Positions 34,700-43,271 of a DNA stretch of 64,000 nucleotides are shown piece by piece. Location of the stretch: assembly GCA_024693135.1 (NCBI GenBank), contig JAILLN010000010.1, positions 1 through 64,000 of the forward strand. Reading direction: 5' to 3'. Origin of the DNA: Lachnospiraceae bacterium. Its GTDB lineage: Bacteria > Bacillota > Clostridia > Lachnospirales > Lachnospiraceae. Position 1 is the stretch's first letter; each line of letters starts with the position of its first letter. The translations under genes were made by a program, and so were the position numbers. The notes beneath the pieces are model-generated. The model ran no database searches and had not been told where the DNA came from. It worked only from the letters and a program-made list of their open reading frames with translations.

Positions 34700-35319
34700 T
34701 CCGTCTTTCCCAGCAGTTCGGGAAGATCCTCTTTGCAAAGCTCCTTCAGCTCCTTGAAGGTACGCCCCAGGGGAAGCCCTACGATATTCGTATAGCTGCC
34801 CCGGATCTCTGCGATGTATCTGGCCAGCATCCCCTGGATCCCATAAGAACCTGCCTTGTCCATGGGCTCTCCCGTGGCGATGTATTCCCGGATCTCCTCA
34901 TCCGTCATCTCATAAAAGCGCACATCCGACGCTTCATGGAAGATCCGCTTTTCCCTCCTTCGTTCTCCCTCTGCCCCATCCCATACCCGGATCAGGCTCA
35001 CTCCCGTATATACGGTATGGGTATTCCCCTGCAGGAGCTTCAGCATCCGGAAGGCGTCTTCTTCATCCACCGGCTTCCCCAGGATGTGCCCGGAAACAGC
35101 CACCAGGGTATCCGCCCCAAGGACGACCATGTCTCCCTTTTCCCTTAAGCTCACGGCTTCTGCCTTCCTTAAGGACAGCTCCTCTACAAGCTCTGCCGTG
35201 GTCACTCCGAAGGGGGCAGTCTCTTCACAATTTGCCGGCAGCACCTCATAGGGGATCTCTGCCTGAGCCAGCAGCTCCTTCCTTCTGGGCGACGCAGAGG
35301 CCAATATTAATCTCAGCAT
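34696..35319 (-). CDS. maf: Maf family nucleotide pyrophosphatase
   Basis: The 207 residues start MLRLILASASPRRKELLAQ, the Maf signature, with VLGADTLVAV and SYGIQGMLARYIAEIRGSYTNIVGLPL. Members remove dTTP, UTP or modified nucleotides. It overlaps nadE by seven bases upstream and converges on the permease with a short overlap. The end (LCKEDLPELLGKTD) is slightly longer than typical. Confidence 0.92.
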   Translation of the reverse strand: MLRLILASASPRRKELLAQAEIPYEVLPANCEETAPFGVTTAELVEELSLRKAEAVSLREKGDMVVLGADTLVAVSGHILGKPVDEEDAFRMLKLLQGNTHTVYTGVSLIRVWDGAEGERRREKRIFHEASDVRFYEMTDEEIREYIATGEPMDKAGSYGIQGMLARYIAEIRGSYTNIVGLPLGRTFKELKELCKEDLPELLGKTD

Positions 35320-37241
35320 GATATCTCCTCCAATTCCTTAAGCCAGACCGCAGAGCTTGCATCGCTCGGCATCCTCCAGTCTCCCCTGGGAGACAGTGCC
35401 GCGGTACCCACCTTGGGTCCGTCCGGAAGGCAGGACCGCTTAAACTGCTGGGTAAAGAAACGCTTTACAAAGACCTTGAGCCATTTCAGGATGGTTTCCC
35501 TGTCATAGGCTCCCTCAAAGGAAAGGCAGGCCATCCGGAAGATCTTCTTCGGCGGGAACTGGAACCGCAGGAAATAGTAGAGGAAGTAATCATGCAGCTC
35601 ATAAGGCCCCACCAGCTCCTCCGTCTTTTGTGAGATGATCCCGTCCTCCGGGGGAAGCAGCTCGGGACTGACCGGGGTATCCACGATATCTGCCAATACC
35701 TTTGACAGGCTCTCATCCCCGGCCTTTGCAGCTTCATCAGCGCGGTAGCTTACCAGATGCCGCACCAGGGTCTTGGGCACTCCCGCATTCACGCCATACA
35801 TGGACATGTGATCCCCGTTATAGGTAGCCCAGCCCAGGGCCAGCTCCGACAGGTCTCCGGTACCTACCACCAGCCCGTTCAGCTTATTCGCCAGATCCAT
35901 CAGCACCTGGGTTCTCTCCCTGGCCTGGCAGTTTTCATAGGTCACATCCCGGTCTGCCTCATCGTGGCCGATGTCCTTCATGTGAAGCCTTACGGATTCC
36001 CGGATGTCGATCTCCCTCAGGCCGACCCCAAGTGTCCTTGCCAGCTCACAGGCGTTGTCATAGGTCCTGTCCGTGGTGCCGAAGCAGGGCATGGTCACGG
36101 CATGGATCCCGTCTCTGGGAAGCCCCAATAGGTCAAAGGAGCGCACCGTCACCAGCAGGGCCAGTGTAGAATCAAGCCCTCCGGACAGTCCCAGGACCGC
36201 ATTCTTGATCCCCGCTGCCTCAAGCCTCTTCTTCAGCCCCATGGCCTGGATCGTAAAGATCTGTTCGCAGCGCTCCCTCCGGTCCGTCTTATCCTTTGGC
36301 ACAAAGGGCGCCGGATCGAAGCGTCTGGTGAGCTCTGTCTCTGCCGTATCCAGGAAAAAAGGAATTCGGACATAGCCTTCCCCAAGGGATTCCCGGAAGG
36401 TATTCATCCTCCGCCTTTCCGCAATGAGCCTTGCCACATCGATCTCTGATACGATAGATCCATTCCGGAAAAGCTCTGATTCGGAAAGGATTGATCCGTT
36501 TTCCGCGATCAGGTCATGACCGCCGAAGACCAGATCCTGGGTGGATTCCCCCTCCCCGGCTGAAGCATAGAGATAGGCTGAGGCCTGAGCCGCACTTAAT
36601 ACAGACACCAGCTTCCTGCGGTAGGAATCCTTGCCGATCACCTCATCGCTTGCAGAAAGGTTGACGATCAGCGTAGCCCCGGCCTTTGCATGGCGGCCGG
36701 AAGGCGCCTCCGAAACCCAGGCATCCTCACAGATCTCACAGGCGACCTTAAGCCCCGGCAGGGTCTCTCCATTTTCAAAGAGAAGATCCGTGCCAAAGGG
36801 TACCTGTTTCCCGCCAAGTTCCATCATGACAGCCTTCCGGAAGCCCGGAGCAAAATGCCTTGCCTCATAAAATTCAGAATAATTCGGGAGGTTTTCCTTC
36901 GGGATGATGCCGAGCACCTCCCCCCTGTGAAGGGCCGCAGCCGCGTTGTAAAGCTTCCCGCCAAAAGCCATGGGCAGCCCGATGAAGATCAGCGCATCAT
37001 AGCCTGCGCTTTCCTCTGCGATCCGGATGAGCCTCTGCCGGCAGGATGTGATGAGCACATCGGATAAAAAGAGATCCCCGCAGGTATACCCGGAAAGAGC
37101 CAGCTCCGGGAAGACCATGACCTTTACGTCCTCCTCCCCGAGTTTCCTGATGACGGAGAGGATCTCTGCCGCATTATATTCCGGATCTGCCACCCGGAGC
37201 TTTGGCGTGCATGCCGCCACTTTCACAAAACCATCCCTCAT
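35313..37241 (-). CDS. nadE: Glutamine-dependent NAD+ synthetase
   Basis: The 642 residues combine an N-terminal nitrilase-type glutaminase (Glu in FPELALSGYTCGD, Lys in IPKENLPNYSEFYE, Cys in ACEICEDAW) with a C-terminal synthetase containing the PP-loop LGLSGGLDST. It converts nicotinic acid adenine dinucleotide to NAD+. Length is normal for the glutamine-using form. GGGAC precedes the ATG. It overlaps maf. Confidence 0.94.
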   Translation of the reverse strand: MRDGFVKVAACTPKLRVADPEYNAAEILSVIRKLGEEDVKVMVFPELALSGYTCGDLFLSDVLITSCRQRLIRIAEESAGYDALIFIGLPMAFGGKLYNAAAALHRGEVLGIIPKENLPNYSEFYEARHFAPGFRKAVMMELGGKQVPFGTDLLFENGETLPGLKVACEICEDAWVSEAPSGRHAKAGATLIVNLSASDEVIGKDSYRRKLVSVLSAAQASAYLYASAGEGESTQDLVFGGHDLIAENGSILSESELFRNGSIVSEIDVARLIAERRRMNTFRESLGEGYVRIPFFLDTAETELTRRFDPAPFVPKDKTDRRERCEQIFTIQAMGLKKRLEAAGIKNAVLGLSGGLDSTLALLVTVRSFDLLGLPRDGIHAVTMPCFGTTDRTYDNACELARTLGVGLREIDIRESVRLHMKDIGHDEADRDVTYENCQARERTQVLMDLANKLNGLVVGTGDLSELALGWATYNGDHMSMYGVNAGVPKTLVRHLVSYRADEAAKAGDESLSKVLADIVDTPVSPELLPPEDGIISQKTEELVGPYELHDYFLYYFLRFQFPPKKIFRMACLSFEGAYDRETILKWLKVFVKRFFTQQFKRSCLPDGPKVGTAALSPRGDWRMPSDASSAVWLKELEEISC

Positions 37242-37333
37242 AAATATGTCCCTTTCTATTCTTGCAGGCTTCCCCCACAGACTTCACGGCTCCTGGTCCC
37301 ACATACAGCAGGAGAAGCATCCGTCCCCTGGGC

Positions 37334-38206
37334 TTACAGCGCCGCGAGCTGATTTAATTTCTCCGGGGATATGATATACTTCCTCCCGCAGAAGCTGCAG
37401 CACATCTCAATCTCCTTCCCCTCCTGTGCCATCTCTGTCAGGTCCTTCCTGCCCACGCTGATCAGAGCCTTTTCAATCTTCGCCGGGCTGCAGTCACAGG
37501 CAAAGGCCGTCTCCTTTTTCTCCAGGATCTCCAGTTCAAGTCCCTCAAGCAGCATCCCCAGCAGATCCTCCGGAGTCCCGCCCCCGGCATAGATATCCGT
37601 CACGGAAGAAATCCCGGACAGATTCTGCTCCAGGCGCGACACCGCTTCCTCTGTGGCATCCGGCATGAGCTGTACGATGAAGCCTCCGGCCTGCGATACG
37701 GTATTTTCCTTTGCCACCAGCACGCCAAGCCCGACGGCCGAAGGAGTCTGCTCGCTCTGTGCATAATAATACGTAATATCCTCCGCGATCTCCCCGGAAA
37801 CCAGCTTCGTTTCCCCGATATAGGGCTCCTTCAGCCCCAGATCCCGGATGACCCGCAGATAACCCTCCCCCACGGCTCCCGCCACATCCAGCTTATGATC
37901 CGTCTCCCGGATCGGAAGCATCACCCGGGGATTCACCGCATAGCCCTTCACGTGCCCCTCGGAATCCGATGTGACCGTAAGACCTCCGATGGGACCCTCT
38001 GCCAGGATCTGCAGCGTCAGAAGCCCGCCGCCCTTCATCATCTGCCCCATCATGGCACCCGCAGTCAGAAGCCTTCCCAGGGCGGCCGTCGCCACCGGGG
38101 AAGTATTGTGGTTCTTCCTTGCTGTCTCCGCCATATCCCGGGCCGTCGCCGCAAATGCCCTGATCTGTCCTTTTCCTGCAGTCGCTCTTACAATATAATC
38201 ACCCAA
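37334..38206 (-). CDS. hslO: Hsp33 redox-regulated chaperone
   Basis: The start is TTG at 38206, with AGGAG at good distance. The 290 residues match Hsp33 throughout: GDYIVRATAGKGQIRAFAA, TGGGT-like GGTPEDLL, and the C-terminal zinc-binding cysteines (FACDCSPAKI and CCSFCGRKY). Oxidation of these cysteines releases zinc and activates the holdase. With sodA it adds to the oxygen-stress functions in the window. A repeat-rich, pyrimidine-biased spacer separates it from the methyltransferase upstream. Confidence 0.93.
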   Translation of the reverse strand: MGDYIVRATAGKGQIRAFAATARDMAETARKNHNTSPVATAALGRLLTAGAMMGQMMKGGGLLTLQILAEGPIGGLTVTSDSEGHVKGYAVNPRVMLPIRETDHKLDVAGAVGEGYLRVIRDLGLKEPYIGETKLVSGEIAEDITYYYAQSEQTPSAVGLGVLVAKENTVSQAGGFIVQLMPDATEEAVSRLEQNLSGISSVTDIYAGGGTPEDLLGMLLEGLELEILEKKETAFACDCSPAKIEKALISVGRKDLTEMAQEGKEIEMCCSFCGRKYIISPEKLNQLAAL

Positions 38207-38239
38207 TGCCTGCTCCTTTTCTCATCGCACCAACACTCT

Positions 38240-38430
38240 GTTTCCCCGCCGGCCTCGCTCTCCCCGGTCTCGCTATTTCCCCGCCGGCCTCGCTCTCCCC
38301 GGTCTCGCTCTCCCCGGTCTCGCTCTCCAGCCTCTCTGTTCCCCGCCGGCCTCGTCTCCCGGGTCTCTTTCTCTCCGGTCTCTTTCTCCGGCCTCTCTGT
38401 TCCCCGCCGGCCTCTCCCCCTCCCCGGCGT
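38240..38430. repeat. Low-complexity tandem repeats, pyrimidine-rich on the plus strand
   Basis: Units such as CTCCCCGGTCTCG (15-bp period in places) and GTTCCCCGCCGGCCTC recur irregularly between hslO and the methyltransferase. ORFs across it on both strands read as Arg/Gly/Glu-rich or Pro/Ser-rich low-complexity and are not real genes. Confidence 0.7.
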
Positions 38431-38450
38431 TTTTTAAGCATATGTCTTCC

Positions 38451-39284
38451 TCAGTCTGCTGTCTGTTTTTCGGTATCCACGGGTAGGACTGCCTCATACA
38501 CAAGCCTTGTGCTTTTGCGTCCAGGCTTTCGTGCAGAATAATCGCTGGTCACGCGGATCAGCTTCAATCCTGCCTTCTCCAGCTCCTTCTCCACCAGCTT
38601 CCTGGGAAAAGCCGTTTCAACATGCCGCTCCTTCTGCTTTATGTAAACCATAGACCCCATTTCATTTTCTTGATTTATGTCAACTCCGCAGTCTCCCTCA
38701 GCCATCTGATTTATGTCAACTCTATCAAACAAAGTCAGATCATAGGCATTTCTTCTCTTCCGCTTGTCATAATGATTCTCCCAGATATAGGAATGCTCTT
38801 CCCCCTCCTCTGCAAAAGTGCGGTTTCCCAGCACCTTCTCGTAATAATAAGGAGTATGCAGGTCAAAAAGAAAAACCCCTCCCGGATCCAGGTAATTATT
38901 CACCAGCCGGAATACCTTTGCCAGGTCCTTCCTTCGGGGCAGATAATTGAGGGTGTCGCAGGCCGCAAGGATGGCCCGCATGGTACCGTAAAGCTCAAAT
39001 TCCCGGATATCCTGATTCAGATAGAGGATATTTCGCCCTTCCCGTTTTTCCATGGCCCGGTCCAGCATTTCTATGGAGGAATCGATCCCCGTCATGTCAT
39101 AACCCCGGTCTGCGAGCATGTCCGTCAGTGTTCCCGTGCCGCAGCCCAGATCGCAGACGAGGCCGTCCCGGATCTGGTGCCTGCGCAGAACCTTCACGAT
39201 ATATCCTGCCCATGCCTCGTAAGGCACATCCTTCATGAAGCTGTCATATGATCCGGCCAGTGCCGTATAAATCTGCTCATCCAT
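38451..39284 (-). CDS. Class I SAM-dependent methyltransferase with an internal VDINQ duplication
   Basis: I take the ATG at 39284 (MDEQIYTALAGSYDSFM). The 47 codons before it in the track ORF do not read as protein. The 277 residues show the SAM-binding VCDLGCGTGTLTDMLADRGYDMTGID and the later AACDTLNYL. The substrate is unknown. Between ~195 and ~235 there is an unusual duplicated segment (VDINQ, VDINQ, then VYIKQ) caused by two exact 15-bp repeats in the DNA. No ribosome site precedes the ATG. A weak -10 (TACACT) lies only six bases upstream, raising the possibility of a leaderless message. Confidence 0.82.
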   Translation of the reverse strand: MDEQIYTALAGSYDSFMKDVPYEAWAGYIVKVLRRHQIRDGLVCDLGCGTGTLTDMLADRGYDMTGIDSSIEMLDRAMEKREGRNILYLNQDIREFELYGTMRAILAACDTLNYLPRRKDLAKVFRLVNNYLDPGGVFLFDLHTPYYYEKVLGNRTFAEEGEEHSYIWENHYDKRKRRNAYDLTLFDRVDINQMAEGDCGVDINQENEMGSMVYIKQKERHVETAFPRKLVEKELEKAGLKLIRVTSDYSARKPGRKSTRLVYEAVLPVDTEKQTAD

Positions 39285-39440
39285 GGCACAAGTGTAGCAC
39301 AGTTGCCAAAAGAGCGCAAAAAGAGCCCCATTCCGGTATCTTCGGCACAGACTGTGTGTTGAAGGGAAAGCCCTTGCACTGACAGGAGGATCAGGAATTA
39401 TCCGTTGACTTTTTTCTTCATTCAAAATAAAATACTTGCA

Positions 39441-39466
39441 AGTATACTACTCACGAGTAGTATACT
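39441..39466. promoter_or_regulatory. Perfect inverted repeat, possible operator
   Basis: AGTATACTACTC and GAGTAGTATACT are exact reverse complements separated by only AC. It lies about 160 bp before the methyltransferase and beyond the ncRNA terminator. No U tract follows, so an operator or cruciform site is more likely than a terminator. Confidence 0.45.
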
Positions 39467-39596
39467 CGCGCATAACAAATAGGTTGAGGAAAAGAAAAGT
39501 CAGTGGTCAGACATGCGGCGGAGGATGGGGCTGTATTACTGGAACTTGATGATCTATTTGCGTGATCATGTAATCCGCTTACTTTTTTTACTCCAA

Positions 39597-40039
39597 TAAA
39601 AAGCTAAGGCGGAAGCTCCGATATTACTGGACTTCCGCCTTAGCTCCTCGATAGTGCTTCTTCAGTTCCCATTGGACTGTACCTCCAACTCTGTCTCCGC
39701 AACGCTGCTCTTTACAAGATTCTATGGCCTCTTCGTCCCCATCCTCTGCTGATCGGACATCTCTCTACGGAATTTTCGCCATATTCCTGCACTGCGGAAC
39801 GCTTCTCTGCTAAGCCTTTTGCTAAACTCTGATGTTTTTTCCTGTTGACGAGTTCATCTATGATAAACTTTCGTTTTTTTCAGGATCCTATTGTTCATTC
39901 TGCTCATCTGGCGCCTAACCGGTTAAAGGCATCTGAGCTAAGCTTATGCTTTCGGTGGTCCGTACCTCCTTTCATCAGATTGGCTTTCTTGTCTTCAAAG
40001 CCTTGTTTTATCTTTCGAATCTCTCATTTCGTTGTTTCT
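39597..40039 (-). ncRNA. Candidate large structured noncoding RNA (~440 nt), family unknown
   Basis: The minus strand between a perfect sigma-A promoter and a strong intrinsic terminator has no ORF longer than about 25 codons with a ribosome site. The region is less GC-rich than the genes around it. Several local helices are visible, for example GCCT/AGGC around TTAACCGGTT, TTCC-GCAGTGCA-GGAA, GGAAT/ATTCC and TTGGA-GGTACAG-TCCAA. The motif GGAGGTACGGACC near the 5' end is echoed by GGAGGTACAGTCC near the 3' end. I checked by eye for tmRNA, RNase P, SRP and 6S hallmarks and found none. Size and strong expression signals fit a large structural RNA or a long regulatory RNA. No match to a named family can be claimed. 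Confidence 0.6.
39598..39645 (-). terminator. Intrinsic terminator of the ncRNA
   Basis: AGCTAAGGCGGAAG (minus strand, ending at the loop) pairs perfectly over 14 bp with CTTCCGCCTTAGCT, followed by TTTTATT. This is the strongest terminator in the window. Confidence 0.85.
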
Positions 40040-40045
40040 GATTGA

Positions 40046-40074
40046 ATTATATCCCCGGCCGGTCTATTTGTCAA
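40046..40074 (-). promoter_or_regulatory. Consensus sigma-A promoter of the ncRNA
   Basis: TTGACA (40069-40074), a 17-bp spacer and TATAAT (40046-40051) on the minus strand: a full consensus match, and the best promoter in the window. Transcription should begin near the A at 40039. Confidence 0.85.
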
Positions 40075-40120
40075 CACATTTTATCTGAATAATTTGTTTT
40101 TGTTTAAATACAACCAAAAT

Positions 40121-40138
40121 TGTCTGAATATTCAGACA
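40121..40138 (-). terminator. 18-bp palindrome after the transglutaminase gene (terminator or operator)
   Basis: TGTCTGAATATTCAGACA is a perfect palindrome. On the minus strand it can form TGTCTGA/TCAGACA and is followed by ATTTTGG, as a weak terminator. It also lies about 50 bp upstream of the ncRNA promoter, and a related half site (ATCTGAATAAT) lies between them, so a regulator site is possible. Confidence 0.45.
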
Positions 40139-40150
40139 TAACGCACTGCC

Positions 40151-43150
40151 CTATTTCACCTCGACGCGGATCTTGTAGGTCCTGGAGTTGATCTTCGTCG
40201 TAAGGACAGCCTTTCCTTTGTTTCGGGCATATACTATGCCGGCTCCGTCCATGAAGGCTGTGGTGCAGCTGCTGCTGGTAAACAGCACATCCTGGTAGAT
40301 GCCCTTCGATGTGAGGCGGAGAGCCTGCCCCTGCTCGAGGGTCAGAGCATAGGTCCTTCCCTTTGCATCGGTCTTTACCAGCTTTTCTCCTCCCGTCCAT
40401 GAAGGATCCTCCACAAATACATTATAGCCATACTTCAGCGGGGAGCCCTCGGCATAGGGAGCATAGCTTCCCGTCAGTACCGTGACGCCGGGACGGGTGC
40501 CGGACAGGAGCTTCCCCTTCTCCTCATGGGCAATAGACGCATTCTGTACCTTCCACTCCGCTTTTTTTGCTTTGACCTTATAGGGAGACAGGGTTTTCTT
40601 TGATCCGGCGTTCATGTATATGCTGCCCTTGACGGCCTGCTCCACAGCCAGGGAGAACGTGATCCTGCGTCCTTTGCCATCGGTACCGGTAAGGGTCGTG
40701 ACGCCTGTGCCCATTGCCGTCAGCTTCCCGTCCTTCGATATCCTTGCCACGCCGTCCTGCCAGCCGATGACCTTCCCCTTTTCATTCTTGATCTCATTCA
40801 TGGAAAGGCTGGAGGTCCAGACCGCATTTTTAGGCGAGAACTTTTCCCTTGTCCGGATGGATGCCTGCTGAAGGGGCGCCATGACCACGATGTCCTCCAT
40901 GAACCCCTGCCGGAAGGAGTCGCTTACCGTGACCTTGCAGGAAAGCTTCTTTCCATTGGCATAGGCATAGATCACGGCCTTTCCGGCGCCTTCCGCATAG
41001 ACCCTGCCGTCCTTTACGGTGGCCACCGCCGGATTGGAGGATATCCAGACGGTCCGAAGCAGCGAGGGATCTGCGGCTTCATTTCCCTTCAGCCGGATGC
41101 TGAGTTTTTTCGAATTTCCCGTATGAAGAGCCAGTTTTTTTCTGTCCAGCTCAGCCGTACAGATATTGACGCTGACCGTGACTGCCTCGCCCCCGGTAAG
41201 AGACACCGTGCCTGTCTTTTTCGGGTTCAGGATATATCCCTTCTTCACGGAGAGCACGGAAGTCTTGCTGCTGGCCCATTCCTTTGAAGGATCCAGATAA
41301 ACCTTCTGTCCCTTGATCAGAAGGAGCCCCGACCGGTTTTTCGGGCTCAGGTAATTATCCGCTCCCGACCGGTATTCATCCGTTTCCTCATTCATAAACC
41401 TGGCCTTCAGCACCAGGCTGCGGGTCACAGGCAGGCTGCTGTTCCAGCGCTCAGACCCTGCATACCACCCCACAAAATCCGGATCTCCGGAAAAATCAGG
41501 TATCTCTGCCTTTGAAATGACCTCCCCGGAGCTGACGGTGAGGGTTTTTAGGATATCCGAGCCCCTTACGAAATCCACGCTCAGGCTGTAGCAATCGCGC
41601 CAGTCCACAAAGCCGGCACGATACTCCACCGGATCTTTATAAGAACTCTTGTATGCAATGAGGATGAAATAAGTACGGTTTCCCTTTGACGAGATCTCAT
41701 AGATCTGGCCAAAGTCATATTCCTCATCGGTCAGCCTGTAGGTAGCTTCGGTGCGTTTTTGGTCTATGTCATAAAGCGCCAGGCCAGGCATCTCATGGGA
41801 AGGCACCACCAGCATCCCGTCATAAAAAGCCACCGGATTTCCGTAACTCCACGACCTTTTATATTCATGGCTCCATCCCGCATAGGGATATGCCAGCGCA
41901 TCGCTGCCATTCCCATAATCATGGATATAATATCCCTCATATCCTTCGTAGACCCACCGGTTTCCATCCGGGATCGGCGGGCTGTTCAGATTGCTCCAGA
42001 AATATACATCATGATCCTTGGAGCTCTTATCATTATTGTATACGTCCTCCCAGTTATCCCAATATGCAAGCTCGTAATTTTCGATATGATGGCAGACAAC
42101 CCAGTCCGTGGAGGTATGGCTTTCATGCAGGGAATCACGGCTGACCATGAAGTCATGATAGTAGCAGTTCTTTCCCGTTCCGTCATCCCAGGTGCAGTCC
42201 ACAAAGTAGTACTTTCCTCCTACTTTGATCCTGTTCCAGCCATGATTCATCCTTCTGCTCAGCACAAAGTCGCAGGGGATCCCAAGCCGGTCAAGCAGGC
42301 ATTTATATGCCATGGCATAGCCGTTGCACACGCAGCTGCCGTCAACGATGGCATTGTATGCGGTATATTTTTTAAAGGTATAGTCGTACTCCACATTCAT
42401 AACCAGCCAGTTATGGATATAGAGCGCCTTCTCCTCCGAGCTCCAGCAGCTTTCCATGCCGTCCATGATCTGGCTGATCCGCTGCTCAAAAACAGAGCTT
42501 GCCTGTACTGCCACATCTTCTCCATCGCCAAATTGCTTCTTTGTAAACAATTTGATGGAGAGAAGCCGGCCTTCCTTATCTGATCCATACGCATAATATC
42601 CGTCGAGGAAAAACCATTCCGGGCGGTCGTTTATGAGCAGGGCCAGGAGGATATCGGCAGTCTGTCTGTCAAGGCCGTATTCCGATATATCCGTGCCGCT
42701 TTCCGAAAATATCTCCCCGCATTCTATGGCGGAGACAGTGCTCTTAAAAAATGCCGCCGCTTCCTTTGCCTTCTCCTCCGGAACCTGCATCTCATCCGGC
42801 GAAGGGAATCCTCCCTCCTGATAAAGGAGATGTGAGATATCGCTTATCCCTGTATTTCCCGGAAGCTTCTCTCCCGCATGCTCTTCTAAAATGGAATCCC
42901 CTGAGATGAAATCTAAAGAAACCGCCTGCTCCGGCATGATCTCTTCCAGCTCCGGGCCGGATACGGTTTCTTCTGATCCTGCGCCCGATACGGCATCCTC
43001 GGATATGTTCCGGGCCGGGATATCGGATGCCGCATCCTCGGATACGGTCTGTGCCGGAACCGGTACGGCATGAAAAGGTACATTACAGAAGAGGACTGCG
43101 GCTATCAACATTTTGATCAAGAAATGATTTGCTGATCTCATTCTTTTCAT
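40151..43150 (-). CDS. Secreted transglutaminase-like protein with InlB-type and bacterial Ig-like repeats
   Basis: The ATG at 43150 (MKRMRSANHF) follows GGGGGGTGGG, giving 999 residues. The track start is an upstream GTG. A signal peptide (~1-37) precedes an acidic Val/Ser/Glu-rich linker. A transglutaminase-like domain (~215-330) follows, with Cys in GSCVCNGYAMAY, His in MNHGWNRI and Asp in VDCTWDD, so the catalytic triad is complete. An InlB-type beta repeat (~530-595, FVGWYAGSERW) and several Ig-like modules make up the C-terminal half. No LPxTG is seen. It likely acts on peptides or cell-wall material outside the cell. A terminator with a competing pairing lies before it. Confidence 0.8.
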   Translation of the reverse strand: MKRMRSANHFLIKMLIAAVLFCNVPFHAVPVPAQTVSEDAASDIPARNISEDAVSGAGSEETVSGPELEEIMPEQAVSLDFISGDSILEEHAGEKLPGNTGISDISHLLYQEGGFPSPDEMQVPEEKAKEAAAFFKSTVSAIECGEIFSESGTDISEYGLDRQTADILLALLINDRPEWFFLDGYYAYGSDKEGRLLSIKLFTKKQFGDGEDVAVQASSVFEQRISQIMDGMESCWSSEEKALYIHNWLVMNVEYDYTFKKYTAYNAIVDGSCVCNGYAMAYKCLLDRLGIPCDFVLSRRMNHGWNRIKVGGKYYFVDCTWDDGTGKNCYYHDFMVSRDSLHESHTSTDWVVCHHIENYELAYWDNWEDVYNNDKSSKDHDVYFWSNLNSPPIPDGNRWVYEGYEGYYIHDYGNGSDALAYPYAGWSHEYKRSWSYGNPVAFYDGMLVVPSHEMPGLALYDIDQKRTEATYRLTDEEYDFGQIYEISSKGNRTYFILIAYKSSYKDPVEYRAGFVDWRDCYSLSVDFVRGSDILKTLTVSSGEVISKAEIPDFSGDPDFVGWYAGSERWNSSLPVTRSLVLKARFMNEETDEYRSGADNYLSPKNRSGLLLIKGQKVYLDPSKEWASSKTSVLSVKKGYILNPKKTGTVSLTGGEAVTVSVNICTAELDRKKLALHTGNSKKLSIRLKGNEAADPSLLRTVWISSNPAVATVKDGRVYAEGAGKAVIYAYANGKKLSCKVTVSDSFRQGFMEDIVVMAPLQQASIRTREKFSPKNAVWTSSLSMNEIKNEKGKVIGWQDGVARISKDGKLTAMGTGVTTLTGTDGKGRRITFSLAVEQAVKGSIYMNAGSKKTLSPYKVKAKKAEWKVQNASIAHEEKGKLLSGTRPGVTVLTGSYAPYAEGSPLKYGYNVFVEDPSWTGGEKLVKTDAKGRTYALTLEQGQALRLTSKGIYQDVLFTSSSCTTAFMDGAGIVYARNKGKAVLTTKINSRTYKIRVEVK

Positions 43151-43192
43151 CTGTCCCACCCCCCTGTTCTTACTCTAAAAAAGCCAGGATGA

Positions 43193-43222
43193 TAAAAAAG
43201 CAGCCAGACCGAAATCTGACTG
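43193..43222 (-). terminator. Intrinsic terminator after degV, part of a possible attenuator
   Basis: CAGTCAGA-TTTCGG-TCTGGCTG followed by CTTTTTT on the minus strand (one G-U pair). It stands between degV and the transglutaminase gene. An upstream CAGACCG can pair with CGGTCTG, which overlaps the terminator's right arm. Confidence 0.7.
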
Positions 43223-43271
43223 TTCTTTACTTAGCCGGATCGCCGGTCTGCACCATTTACAAGGCAAGACC

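Noticed and set aside
38199-38541. ORFs through the pyrimidine-rich repeats on both strands
   Set aside because: Low-complexity translations (Arg/Gly/Glu or Pro/Ser) in rotating repeats, without ribosome sites or homology features.
38285-39425. Methyltransferase start at 39425 as in the track
   Set aside because: The 47 added residues do not resemble protein and the family begins at MDEQIYTALAGSYD.
39597-40039. Chain of mini-ORFs inside the ncRNA (MKGGTDHRK, MSRMNNRIL, MNSSTGKN)
   Set aside because: They are 11-23 codons each, without convincing ribosome sites. The ATGA-type junctions are striking but can arise by chance.
39845-40045. Plus-strand 66-residue ORF opposite the ncRNA
   Set aside because: No ribosome site or known motif, and it runs against the strong promoter and terminator on the other strand.
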